From positions 184,507,572-184,567,571 of the forward strand of contig NC_081411.1 of NCBI RefSeq assembly GCF_030272615.1: DNA of 60,000 bases, read 5' to 3'. This document shows, one piece after another, positions 12,898 through 24,455 of the stretch. The stretch comes from Cryptomeria japonica. Its lineage: Eukaryota > Streptophyta > Pinopsida > Cupressales > Cupressaceae. Each line of letters begins with the position of its first letter. Positions within the stretch are counted from its first letter, which is position 1. The position numbers and the translations under genes were made by a program. The notes below the pieces were generated by a model. The model was not told where the DNA came from. It saw nothing but the letters and a program-made list of their open reading frames with translations, and searched no databases.

Positions 12898-13175
12898 TGT
12901 TAGCCTAGCAGAAAATAACAATCTGGAATCTCTGTTAGCAGCAGCTAGAAAAAAGAATGGAAAGAATGGCCCTCTGAATATAATTTGTATTCCAATAAAA
13001 AAACTGTACATTCAAAATAAAATAAACAAGTAGATATAAAGAGGAGGCAAAAACAGTTGTAAACTGCTATACAAAACTACCGGAACAGAAAAACCTAATA
13101 AATAAACTAATGAAAAATTAATCTGAATAAAACTAAACCCGTGAAGAGAACTAAACCCGTGAAGAGATATTAACA
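12898..13175 (-). repeat. 3' LTR of the copia element
   Basis: A 278-base LTR, TGTTAGCC...ATTAACA, equal in length to the 5' LTR at 17597-17874 and differing at about nine positions by eye (roughly 3%). The purine tract AAGGGGGGGA (minus strand) abuts its inner edge. The outer five bases are TCTTT, against CCTTT at the other end, a one-mismatch target duplication. Confidence 0.95.
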
Positions 13176-13183
13176 TCCCCCCC

Positions 13184-16100
13184 TTAAACTGAAGGGGTTA
13201 AGCCGAGCATTTCTCTGAACATCTCAAACTTTTCTCTGCCCAAAGCCTTGGTAAGAATATTTGCTGGTTGATCTACAGTGGGGCAATATTTAAGGTATAT
13301 GGTGCCATCTTTCACATAATGTCGAATCAAATGAAACTTTGTATTGATGTGCTTGGTGTGATCATGAAATACTGGATTTTTAGCCATTTTGATAGCAGAT
13401 TGATTGTCAATGAAGAGTGAAGTTGATGAAATCTGTGGTGTCTGCAAGTCTTCAAGAATTCTTCGAAACCATAAGATTTCCCGAGTTGCTTCAAAGGCGG
13501 CCATATATTCAGCTTCAGAAGAAGAGGTAGCTGGAACAGATTGCTTTTTAGATCAACAAGAGATGAGAGCAGATCTAAGATACATTAAATATCCAGATGT
13601 AGATTTTCCATCTCTAGAATCACCTGCATAATCAGAATCGGAATGGCCAACCAAAGAAAATTGGTTTTTCTTGGAGTATTTGAGCCCATAGTGCTGAGTA
13701 CCTTGCAAATAACGAAGAATGCACTTGACAGCTAACTAATGAGTTTCTCTAGGTTGTTACATAAACCTTGAAAGAACTCCAACAACAAAAGAAATATTCG
13801 AATGGGTAGTTGTAGCATAAATCAAACTACCAACAAGTTTCCTATAGATAGTTGCATCAACCAATGTTGAAGGGTCATCTAAAGAGAGCTTAAGATTTTG
13901 CTCCATAGGAGTACTAAGGGGTTTACAATCAGCCATGCCAAACTTATGCAAAAGTTCACCAATATATTTTTTTTGGGTGATAAAAATAAAATGAGGTGTT
14001 TGAGTTACCTCAATACCCAAATAGTAATGAAGATGGCCCAAATCAGTCATATCAAAACCTTGCTTCAGTTGTTCTTTCACATTTTGAATATTATTCTCAT
14101 CGGGACCAGTGATAAATAAATCATCCACATAAAAAATAAGATAGACAATAATCTTATCAAGTTTTTTAACAAAAAGTGTGGTATCATCAAATTCAAAATG
14201 CTAGAAATTCAACTTTAAAAGATACTCGGTAAGTTTTTCATACCAGGCTTGAGGAGCTTGTTTCAAACCATAGAATGATTTGACAAGCTTGCATACCTAA
14301 TGTTCTTTTCCATTGACTGCATACCCATCTGGTTGAGTCATATAAACTGATTCTTTGAGATCACCATTTAAGAATGTCGTTTTAACATCCATTTGGTGAA
14401 TTTTACACCCATATTGAGCTGCAAGGGCCAACAAAGCACGAATGGTGGTCCATTTTGCTGTAGGTGCAAAGGTTTCATCATAATCTATCCCCTCCTTTTG
14501 AGCATAACCTTTGGCAACAAGTCGGGCTTTGTGTTTGTCAAGTGTACCATCTACTTTATATTTATTCTTGAAAATCCACTTGCAGCCAATAGGTTTACAA
14601 CCAAGTGGAGGATCAACCAACTGCCATGTGCCATTTTTCAAAAGAGCATCATACTCATCTTGCATAGCTTTCCTCCATACTATAATATTTTTGGCTTCAT
14701 TATAGGATGATGGTTTAGAGTCAATTATGAGATTGAGTTCACCAATGGCCTCCAAGTTATCTGCACTATTGGTTTGAGCTTGGAGCCTTGCTTTGTAAGA
14801 GCTTCTTGTACCTGTTTTACCTATTTCATCAGGTCTTAAATCTTTCAATGTTTGTTGGACTTGTTTTACCCACTTATGAGAAGACTTTGGTTGCACAAAA
14901 GATGTGACCATTTCATTACTAGATGTTGTATTAGTGGTTAATAGTTCAGAGAGTTCAAGCTCATCATGATGGGCTTCTTCTTGGTCATTTATTGATGGAG
15001 CAACGTGAATTAGATCACTTGGAGATATAGATTCTATATGTGGAATCTCACAAGAGTTTTCTATCAAAGGAGACAAATTTGTAATTGTATCAAGCTGTTT
15101 GAATTTACATTCATCATTTTCAGCAATGTTGGAGGTTTCAATAAATACAACATCACATGTAATAAAGAAAGTTTTTTTGACTTCATCATACAACCGATAT
15201 GCTTTGGAAGATTCTGAATAACCAAGAAAAATACACTTAATACTGTGATGTTGTAACTTACTTCTTTTGTCCTTGGGAATTAAAGCATAGCAAGTGGAAC
15301 CAAAAATGCGGAGATGTCGAACAGAAGGAGGATATCCAAACCACACTTCATATGGAATAGATTGATGTAATGCAGATGATGGAGATCTATTATGAAGATA
15401 AATTGCAGTTCTTGCTGCTTCAGCCCAAAAATGTAATTTTATTCCTTTAAAATATAACATTGCACGGACCATATTCATGATAGTTCTATTCATTCGTTCA
15501 ACAACACCGTTTTGTTGAGGAGTACCTGGAACAGTAAGATGATGTTGGATCCCATTTTGACGTAGATAGTCCTCAAAAACTAGAGAAGTAAATTCTCCAC
15601 CATTATCTATTTGAAGAGTACCAATTTGAGATTGAGCTTGTTTTTCAATCATAACACGAAACCTTTTAAAAATTTCAAAAGCTTCTAATTTTTGCTGCAA
15701 GAAATAAATCCAAGTCATGTGACTATAATCATCAATAAACAACATGAAATACTTAGATCCTCCCACAGAAGTTATTGGTAAAGGCCCACATAAATCAGAA
15801 TGAATAAGCTGCAATTTTCTTTGTGCTCTCCAAGTGGAGCGAGGAAAAGAATTTCTATGTTGCTTGGCAAGAATACATGCTTCACATTTTTCAATTGTTT
15901 TAGGCAAAACAGGTAAGCCATCAACACCATGCTTTTGCAAGATATGAATGTTATCATAACCAATATGCCCAAGTCTTGCATGCCATAAAAGAACAGGAGA
16001 TAGACTACTTTCTTCAGTAAGATATGCAAAATTTTTAGAAAAAGAAGTGCCATTTAGTTTTAATAATCTCCCATCCTCACATCCAGTGAATACAATTTGA

Positions 16101-17359
16101 TTATTTGATTGTTTTCTAACAACAACTTACCCATCTTTTAACAGAATAGAGTAGCCTTGTTGTCGAATCAATACTAGTGATAACAAATTACGTTGCAAGT
16201 GAGGAATAAACAATACATCATGAAGCACAAAGTTTGGAAGATTAGGCAACTTAAATCGAACAGTTCCTTTTCCAATAGGTTTTAGACTTGATTTATCAGC
16301 TAAATAAATTGGACCACATGCACTTTCATGAAATTCCTCGAAGTAATCACGCCGAAATGTCATATGTTGTGTGGCTCCAGTATCTAAGATCCAAGAATCA
16401 TACCATGAGGAATTAGATGCAAAGTCAAAAACAAAAAGCACATATTGATCACCATCACTATCACAAGCAAATTGGGCTGCTCCTAGAATTTTATCATCTG
16501 AATGTTTATCATCATTATAAACTTTTATTTTATCTTTTTGCTTAAAAGTATTTTCTTTAAAACTTTCTATCTTATCCCATGACAACTTGCATTCATGTGC
16601 TTCATGACTTCCTTTTCTACCACATCTTTTACAATATAAATGTTGCCTATCATTTTGATTATCATTTTTCCTCCACTGACCTCTACCTTTGCCTCTATCA
16701 TTATAACCTCCTCTTGAAGAGCTCTTATTTAGAGGTTTTTCTTGGTGAGCAAAACAAACATTTTCATTAGTATTATCTATTTTCCTTCCAAAAGCTTTTT
16801 CACGTTCAACCAACTTTTCAACCAATAAATCAAAAGTAATGGTTTTCAATTGGTTACTTGCTTGAAGGTACTCTAGATAAGTAGAATGTGTTTGAAGGAG
16901 TGCCTTAATAAAAGTAGTGAGATAAATATCAACTTTCCCACCAGTAGCATTAACATCTTGTTTTATAGCTCTAATTTCAGAAGCCAAACTCATAACATCA
17001 CCATTTTTTAATTCAAGATTGAACAATTTTAATTGTAATTGAATAAATTCTAATTCTGAATGAGAATCAAATAAATTTTTTAATTTGTTAAGGGCTTCCC
17101 AAGCAAATTTGCATCCTTGTATATGATGATATACATCTCCATTAACTGAAGCTCTTATCAAAGCCAAGGCTTTTGAATTTTTATAATTCCAAATTTCTTT
17201 TTCTTTAACATTTGTTGGCTTTGTAGGTTGGGTATCTCCATCACATATTTTATACCATAAATAATTAAAAATTAATGTATTTTCCACTGTTCTATGCTAT
17301 TCCAACCAAGTATCTTTTCCAGTTAATATTTCCCCAATCAATGAAACAATGGACTGCAT
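13184..17359 (-). pseudogene. Copia gag-pol polyprotein, one frame with seven internal stops
   Basis: ATG at 17359 (in frame with everything downstream) to TAA at 13184 gives 1391 codons, normal for a plant copia polyprotein. By codon: gag to about 230; zinc knuckle near 245 (CKRCGRKGSHEAHEC, with one residue more than the usual CX2CX4HX4C spacing); protease LDTGATQHM near 325; integrase zinc site HARLGHIG...CEACILAKQHR near 455-500, then catalytic core with HSDLCGP, QIDNGGEF and GVVERMNRT; reverse transcriptase with KARLVAKGYAQ and YVDDLFITG near 1077; RNase H with SEAEYMA and DNQSAIKMAKNP to the end. Stops lie at 17297-17299, 16127-16129, 14297-14299, 14201-14203, 13757-13759, 13736-13738 and 13553-13555. 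No frameshift is present. Most stops are one transition away from Gln or Trp codons expected there. The protein is not expressible as it stands. Confidence 0.95.
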
Positions 17360-17583
17360 TGTAAATTGAAAATAAATGTATATAGAATTTGTGGAGTTTG
17401 CAAATTTATAGGATTGCTCAAAATCTCTTGCCAAACTTTACCAAATATAACAAGATATAAAATTCTTGTACAAATAAATAAATTGATTTCACTTGAATCA
17501 ATTTTTTTTGTTTCCGTATTTTGATTCTATAGAAAGCTGCAATCTTCAAATGCTTCACATAAAAATATACTCCAAACTCCAAA

Positions 17584-17595
17584 GCTCTGATACCA
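17584..17595 (-). promoter_or_regulatory. Primer-binding site of the copia element (tRNA-Met)
   Basis: The minus strand reads TGGTATCAGAGC, the complement of the 3' end of plant initiator tRNA-Met. It lies one base inside the 5' LTR. This is the standard site for priming minus-strand DNA in plant copia elements. Confidence 0.95.
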
Positions 17596-17596
17596 C

Positions 17597-17874
17597 TGTT
17601 AGCCTAGCAGAAAATAACAATCTGGAATCTCTGTTAGCAGCAGATAGAAAAAAGAATGGAAAGAATGGCCATCTGAATATAATTTGTATTCCAATAAAAA
17701 AACTGTACATTCAAAATAAAATAAACAAGCAGATATAAAGGGGAGGCAAAAACAGTTGTAAACTGTTATACAAAACAGCTGGAACAGAAAAACCTAATAA
17801 ATAAACTAATGAAAAATTAATCTAAATAAAACTAAACCCGTGAAGAGAACTAAACCCGTGAAGAGATATTAACA
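17597..17874 (-). repeat. 5' LTR of the copia element
   Basis: A 278-base LTR with TG...CA ends, partner of 12898-13175. It carries an internal direct repeat, AACTAAACCCGTGAAGAGA twice near its 5' end on the coding strand, which the other LTR shares. Confidence 0.95.
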
Positions 17875-18733
17875 CCTTTGCAGTCCCTGAACAATTACTG
17901 TCCACCAATTCCAGATCAATTTCCTTCAACAAATCGAGCTCTGCCTACGTTTTGGAATTCTCCACCCAAAAAAATGTATTGGCTGCATATTAATATCTCC
18001 AGCCTTTGAATGTATAACATCTTCATTGAGTGATGAAGCATCATTATTAGAAGCAAGTGTCCTTGCAACACATTCTAGAACTCCATCCGTCACTATGGGA
18101 AACCAAACCAAACATTCGATGCCTTGCACTCCTCTAGCCACATCGCTTCCAGTTCCTTCACAAGTTCGCCCTCACAATAGTTTCCCTCACCCTCTTCATC
18201 CTCTACAGGCACATACTTTTCCAGCTTGTTGTAGGTGTTTGCGTACAAATCACACCTTGACTCTACCTTCATTCCATTCTGCAATCTTCATTAATAAATC
18301 ATCACTTCTGCAATCTGTCTCTTCTTCTTCAGGGTCATCCTCATTCGCTAGATTCAAGACTACATCCTCCTCACCCTGGGAGGCATCCTCCTCATCTTGG
18401 AAGGGAAACAAATCAGTCTCTTCTTCTTCAAACAATGAATACAACAAACCCTCTTCTTTTTCAGTCGAAGTCTCTTCCTTTTTCTAGCCTTCCCACCAAT
18501 GATGTTTGGTTTCAACCTCCTCTTGGACATCAGTCTCTATTGAGTCTAGATTGCCAAGAGATTCTTTGATGACTGATTCAGCTTCATCATCTGATTCGGC
18601 CTCATCATCTGAAACTTCGACCTATTTTTTGATAATATAAAATCACCTAGCTCCGAGATCAAACACAAAGTAAGGGCACCCATCTCCAGGATCAACCACC
18701 CAATCGAACATCTCTGCTCAAAATTTCACCATA

Positions 18734-18745
18734 GCTCTTATACCA
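18734..18745 (-). promoter_or_regulatory. Primer-binding site of the outer element
   Basis: The minus strand reads TGGTATAAGAGC, 11 of 12 bases of the initiator tRNA-Met complement, two bases inside the 5' LTR. The ATG of the long ORF follows almost at once (18732). Confidence 0.85.
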
Positions 18746-18747
18746 AT

Positions 18748-19016
18748 TGTTAGTTTGAAACCGAACAGAAAAACCTGACAATCATCAATAAAATAGAGAC
18801 GAAAACATAACAATGCATAACACGAAGTTTAATGTGGGTCGCCACTAAGTGGCTACGTCCACTAGAAACACAAGGAATTGTCTTATTAACCAATATCAAT
18901 TCTACAATTATACATGACTATACTCAGTCATTTATAGAGACATCTCAGAAATGAAATGAAGAGTCTTTTGGGGAAGACAAACAGCCATGTGACTGTTGGG
19001 CTTCATATACCCAACA
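18748..19016 (-). repeat. 5' LTR of the outer element
   Basis: A 269-base LTR, TGTTAGTTTGAAACC...CCAACA, shorter than its partner through small gaps. The target duplication TATAC follows at 19017-19021. Confidence 0.92.
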
Positions 19017-19021
19017 TATAC

Positions 19022-21993
19022 CTACTTAGATATTAAATTCATTTGGCTTCCTCAAATTGTCATGGGATATGCACTTCTCTTATCACACACCTATTTGATG
19101 TTGAATTTTGAGATTAGAATGATCAATTTCAATGATCTTTTGGAGATCCTTCTAGTGTTCAACACTATTTGTCACAACTTCTTTGCACCTTGAGATGACA
19201 CCCATGTTTGCCCAAAAGCCTGTAGCTTGATTAGATTCTTGGTATGTATGATAAAATATATAATTTGGGATCCTACTAAGATTTTGAGAGATATTTTTTA
19301 TTTTATGTGCTAATTTCTAGTTTGAACGTTTCCCATTCTTAACAACATTAACTATGACTAGTGAATAAATTTCACCAATTTTGAGTTTCATAGGAATCTT
19401 AAATCAGCATTCATCTCAAAATATGTAACACAGAAACATATATTAAATTTAATATTTGGACAATAAAGGATATGAAAGGATATACATAGAAATTTAATGG
19501 AACTTGCTAGGATATGCTCATGTAAGTATATGTCCTTTAATCATACGATCTCCATGAAAACATACAAAATATAAGAGTAATATATCATGAGTAACCATTG
19601 TCTCATAAGTAAAAATTAAGTACCAAATCTTAAAAGATTATTGGATTGTGTAATAAATAAAAAAAAAGGAAATGAGAATGTGAAATTTTCTTACTTGGAA
19701 ATTTACAATGATTTGTTTGGTATAGTGACCTTTGAATGACACAAACATGAAACACAAAGCACATCATTTTACATTGTTTTTTTAAGTCACAATAATGAGT
19801 CTCTACAATACTTGTGACTACTTAGAATATCAATATAAGATTTTTTTTTGATAATATATGCCCCCTTAAATTATTTGTATCCATAAGATGTAAGGATTTG
19901 AGGAATAGGTGAAGCCATACATGAAATAACTATAATCTAGAGATAAGAATATGAATAAAGTAATAGTAATAACAATTACATTATGTAATGACCATCTAAA
20001 CATCTAGAATGAGAGGGCGTGGAAGAAACATATGAGATGGATATAATATCAAGAAGGTTAGGCTAGTTCATCATAGAATTTTTAAGGCAATGTGGTGATT
20101 TGAACTTTAGTGAATAAGAATACTCATGTAGGTATATTTTTCACTAAGATAGCCATATATATCCTAATGTGGTAGCCAAGAGTATGAGCATATAGATATA
20201 TAGGTAAGGTGATAAAGTCCTAGTAGGAATATGTAAGAAAAAGTAAATTTTGGAGGAAAGTGTGATACTTGTAATTCATACAATTAAATTATAAATATAA
20301 GATGAAATTAAATTATATTTATTAAAATTAACATCGCATTAAAATATTATTTTCATTAAATATAAATAATTTATTATAATAACTTAAGATTACTTTTAAA
20401 TTGATGACTCCTACAACTACCATTCAATACTTTATAATTGAACTTCAGGAAAGGTTTATTTTCTATTGTACATATATAGGTACTCTAAAGTATAACAAAT
20501 TGCACTGAAAGATTAAAAAAAAATTAAATGTATAAAATCAATGCCTTATTTTTACCCAATATTTTATCTAATTTCAACTTCACAAAATTCTAAAATGAAA
20601 GATTGTTACCACTCTTGTGCCTGCATTTATATATTCTAATTTGTTGAGCCATATTCATTTAATAACATAAATACTATATGCCATATTATTTTATGATATT
20701 ATAAAGAATCATGTTGAAGGTATAAATAACAAATAAAATTCATGGTAATTGAACTGGAATAGACAAAGAGAGTTAAAAATCACTATAACATTGTAATTTT
20801 TTTTTAGTGTTGTAGTCATGGGATTAATTTTCTTTACAAAACCTATGTCATTTTTCCACATCTCTTTTATGGTTATGTACATATATTTCTCATGTCTGTA
20901 CACTAGGGCTAAATATTCTCTTCTATAGGGCCATGTCAATTTCACAATATAATACTATATAGTGTATTATAATATTGACATTACAAAGAAGTTTATTGCC
21001 TATTTTGATTGCAACAGTCATAAAAATTTGGCCTAGGAAATAAGCATGAACAACCTAGAAGAGTGAACAATTACAAGATATCCTTTGCCTTCACTATTGA
21101 TATACACCCATGTCAAAAGCTATATTTGAAAATAATTTGTTATTCTTTATGAATCCAAACCCACAAGTATCTTAGGACTTGGTCCTAAGGTTGTTGATAG
21201 TTTTGGATTCCCACCCTCAAATGCTTTCTCTATCCTTAGGATTTTGAGGTCTTGGAAGATATGTGGGTCTTGAGCTTAACCATTGCATTAATGGTGGTAC
21301 CAAGTTTCAAAATGGGTACTTAACTTGAATTTTGATCCCATTCAATACACTTTTCATTTTAATTAAGAGATAGTTTGAGACCTAAAAGTGATTAAGCTAT
21401 CAAGACCTTAACTGTCAATGCTAACAAGGCCATCATTTGTGCCCTAGTATTTTGAGACCTACAAGTGATTAAGCTACCAAGATCTGAATTTTCAATGCTA
21501 TCAAGCCCATAATTTGTGCCCTAGTTAGTTCTTGTGCATGTGTGTGATTCTTTGGTAATTTCATTTGATTTTTTGAGTTTCAAAAGTAGATAGGTCCTAT
21601 ACTTGTGTCATAGAATGGAATTCCAAAATGATCTCCAAGAGTTAAGGTCATAGAGGCATGTTAAGATATTTTACTAGTCATAGTTGATTTGTGGAATTTT
21701 GGATCTTTAGAGATCCTCAAGACTTGTAATTCCACAATTGGTGTAGTGTCAAAAAATTGAATATATCCCTTTGCAATTCAACCTATGCTTTTGTATTCAT
21801 TTTAGTGTCCATTACCCTAACATTCGAGTAGGCTCATTTCAGTCCTTGCATCAACCTTTTACCTTGGATGCTCAAGACACTTTTTCTAGCACCTATCTTT
21901 CAGCTTTAATTTCATGTTAGCCATGGGTTTTTCTTGCCACTCGTCATCTTTTAGCGTGATTCATATGGAGACTAGCGCAATGCGTGGACACCT
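19022..21993. other. Spacer without recognised genes
   Basis: About 3 kb of AT-rich sequence. The only structure I can support is a two-unit tandem repeat at 21374-21527 (listed separately) and a short inverted repeat CTTAGGAC/GTCCTAAG near 21171. Short open frames show no domain or repeat homology. Confidence 0.5.
21374..21527. repeat. Tandem duplication, 77-bp unit
   Basis: Units at 21374-21450 and 21451-21527 share TTTGAGACCTA, AAGTGATTAAGCTA, TCAATGCTA and ATTTGTGCCCTAG, with around 10% difference by eye. Confidence 0.85.
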
Positions 21994-21994
21994 A

Positions 21995-22125
21995 TGCTTC
22001 CAGGTGTAGTACAATTGAGAGCTGCTACAAGTTTGGATCCCTCAATTATTGTTCCAAGCCATACCACGACATTGTATACGTCACGATCGATACCTATGTT
22101 GGGTTGTCCACGTTTAGTTGCCATG
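21995..22125 (-). pseudogene. Truncated first exon of the ankyrin gene (copy in Y2)
   Basis: ATG at the position matching 2938 opens about 42 codons aligned to the intact exon: MATKRGQ, IDRDVYNVVV and KLVAALNCTTPGS. Similarity then stops at the duplication edge, before the first ankyrin repeat. The upstream TTTGCAG acceptor-like site is also kept. It cannot make an ankyrin protein. Confidence 0.8.
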
Positions 22126-24260
22126 GAAAAATTCTGCAAATTTCAGAAAAAGATGATATGTAAACAGACATACACCTTGAATGGAAGAAAAAATTATCTT
22201 AATACTTTGCGTTACTGAAAAAATATTTAAAAGTTATATATAATCAGATAAATTAAATTTAATGATAAGTATCTAGCATAAATTTTAAAAGTTGACAAAT
22301 AAAGTAGATTACAGAATAATATAAGAAGTAAGAATAGAAGAAATGGTAATCAGATTGTTAAAAAGAAATAGGTTATGTTTGTATTGAAATAAGATATATT
22401 ACAAAATAATATAATAAGTAAGAATATAAGAAATGGTATTTAGATTGTAAAAAGGAAAAACGGTTATGTTTGATATAAAAATGAGTACATGAGAATATAA
22501 GAAAATATGATCAAATAGGTTAAAAAAAAATATGCTTCATAATTTATTTAATGATACAAATATTTCTTTTTCAAGTACCTATTAATAACTTTTATTTTGA
22601 TAATTTTGCTCACTCTTAATAAGAGATAAAAGTCTTAATAATCATTAAAATATTAAAACTTTGTGATTAAATACTAGTTTATTTATTTATTAATCTGATT
22701 ATTATGGTTTTAGTATAAAGAGGAAAAAATATATTTAATAACTCAAATTCATGAAAAAATGTCTTAATACCTTACATTAATAAATTCCCCCCACCCCTAA
22801 GACCTTGCATTACTGAAAAAGAGTAAAGCATATGTATTACCCTGCTTAAAATAATAAGCGACTGAAGTGTGTTGGCTGCAATGATGGGTATGCTTAGTAA
22901 GGTGGTGAAGTGTTTAATGTTAAACCAATTTTTTTAGACAGCTAGTTTCGTACAATATTTCAAGTTTTTATTGAAAATGATTTTAATATTATAATCATTA
23001 ATAATCCATTGTTCATAATGTTATCTTTCTCTCACACTTGCTCTCTTTCCTTAGTAATGGATCATGGTGTTTGATCTAAAATGTTGGCAACAAAAAAATT
23101 TACATGGTGAAATCCAAAAGAATAACAAGCAAATGATTTTAATATATCATATTTATCCTTAAATATTGAGCATGCAATATAGGAGGTGTTTAATAAAAAG
23201 GTTATAGTTGGTATATATGTTGATTTAACTAAGAGTCCTAAAACAATAATTTAAATATGTAAAGTAAAATTAAGAGAATGAATTATATTTATTGGTTTTT
23301 CTGGTAATAGAGGAGGATCATACATCTTTAAATGAAAATTTGAGAAAGTATTTAGGTTGAGGATTTAAGGGTGTCCCACCCATTTTGTAGATTGTGCACA
23401 AAAAAGAAATGATCAAAATGCCCCAGCTTATTGATGGAGTAATAATAACAATCTAATTCTTTGTTTATATGTCAACCTCTCCATTATCTAGATGATGGCA
23501 AGAAGTAGCTCCAATTATGAGAGTAGTTGTGCTAGCAAGTCATAGGAAGCAGGATGGTCTCAATATTCTAATTCAAGTGGACTCTTCATAGTCTAAGCTT
23601 GTCTTCCTTAGTGATTGGGGAGATCTTGTAAATGTTGGAGTTCCTAAGTAACCTCTTCAACTTAGGATTGAATATGTATGTACAATAAAGAGATAGGAAT
23701 AATCTTCTCATTAATGATTTAAGATAATAATATTCTTTGAAATTAAAAATAGTACTATTTTAAGTCATCCATATATGAGATTTAAAATAATATATCAAAT
23801 TAGAAATACTAAATTGTAGGAAAAAATGTACGTGGCTAGGTTGAGTAGTCCTCTAGATAAATATGTCTAGGAGGAAAGGTGGGAAAATACCACAAATCCA
23901 TTTCCAAGCATCTTGGTTATGAGGGCACAACTAAAAATATTTTTAAATTTGAGTGTATGGAAATATTATGTATTGTAATAAAGTCACTATGCCTTAGTCT
24001 TTGTTTTAGTAACAATCAATGACAAACTAAGAACTAGAGAAAATGAAAACTTTTAATCTTGAGTTAAGGCTTTTAGATCATATTGAATCTAATAGTCATT
24101 TGCAAGAGAAAGAGATTAACCTCTATCATTTGTAATCTTTCTATGATCTTGAGAGGTAAACCAAGTTTGTGCAACATGAAAACATGAAATAAACTTGGAT
24201 GCAAAAAATAAATGGAAATTGTAGAGCCAATATTAGTAGATTTCCACAATCCATTTGTAT

Positions 24261-24455
24261 GTCTATATGAGCTTCTCGATTTGATTATGTGAGCTTTTTT
24301 GCATCAAATTTTTGGATCACACTCTATGATCCATCATTATGGTGAAAGAAAAGAGAGAGCACAAGTATTTTTATCATGATGATGGATCACAGAGTGTGAT
24401 CTGAAACGTTGATGCAAAAAAGCTCACACAATCAAATCTAGAAGCTCATATAGAC
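24261..24455. mobile_element. Hairpin (foldback) element, copy in Y2
   Basis: A nearly perfect inverted repeat has arms of about 78 bases and a loop of roughly 38. The left arm runs from GTCTATATGAGCTTCT through GGATCACACTCTATGATCC; the right arm mirrors it and ends AGAAGCTCATATAGAC. The equivalent place in Y1 (about 5145-5165) runs straight through without it. This shows a mobile insertion after the module was duplicated. No coding capacity. Confidence 0.88.

Larger units (their letters stand above)
12898..17874 (-). mobile_element. Full-length Ty1/copia retrotransposon nested in the outer element
   Basis: The element is complete: two 278-base LTRs, a tRNA-Met primer site at 17584-17595, one polyprotein frame and a purine tract. 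Domain order is gag, protease, integrase, reverse transcriptase, RNase H, which defines the copia superfamily. It lies in the same orientation as its host element and interrupts that element's ORF. LTR divergence of about 3% says it is not recent, yet no frameshift is seen in 4.2 kb of coding sequence. Confidence 0.97.
11675..18732 (-). pseudogene. Single long ORF (~690 codons) of the outer element, unknown protein
   Basis: ATG at 18732 lies directly after the primer site. One frame runs 286 codons to 17875. If the copia insert and one target duplication are left out, that frame continues without shift at 12892 and ends at 11675, close to the purine tract. The frame is broken by several stops (for example codon 5, 12350-12352 and 12119-12121) and by two compensating shifts around 18255 and 18130. 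Its start reads MFDWVVDPGDGCPYFVFDLG; next come long runs of Glu/Asp (EEEETDLFPFQDEED, EDEEGEG), a serine/threonine/acidic middle (VETDTDSVASTMPTMEDD), and a more hydrophobic C-terminal third (SEAEEFVIQVADILPLNACR). No gag, protease or polymerase motif is recognised. It may be an unfamiliar structural protein or a captured host gene. Confidence 0.6.
11334..19016 (-). mobile_element. Non-autonomous LTR retrotransposon (outer element)
   Basis: LTRs at 11334-11613 and 18748-19016 are clearly homologous, both beginning TGTTA and ending CCCAACA. They are bounded by a perfect five-base target duplication, TATAC (11329-11333 and 19017-19021). On the minus strand the 5' LTR is followed by a primer-binding site reading TGGTATAAGAGC (18734-18745), one change from the initiator tRNA-Met complement. 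A purine tract (GGGGGAGAT, minus strand of about 11614-11624) precedes the 3' LTR. A copia element splits it at 12898-17874. The remaining ~2.16 kb interior has no zinc knuckle, protease, integrase or reverse transcriptase motif. It holds a single long decayed ORF (see 11675-18732). Such an element would need enzymes from a relative, probably of the copia group given the primer site. Confidence 0.9.

Noticed and set aside
14393-14710. Plus-strand frames inside the copia element
   Set aside because: They are antisense shadows of the polyprotein.
17584-17595. A tRNA-Met gene fragment
   Set aside because: Only the 12-base primer site is present, at the fixed place next to an LTR.
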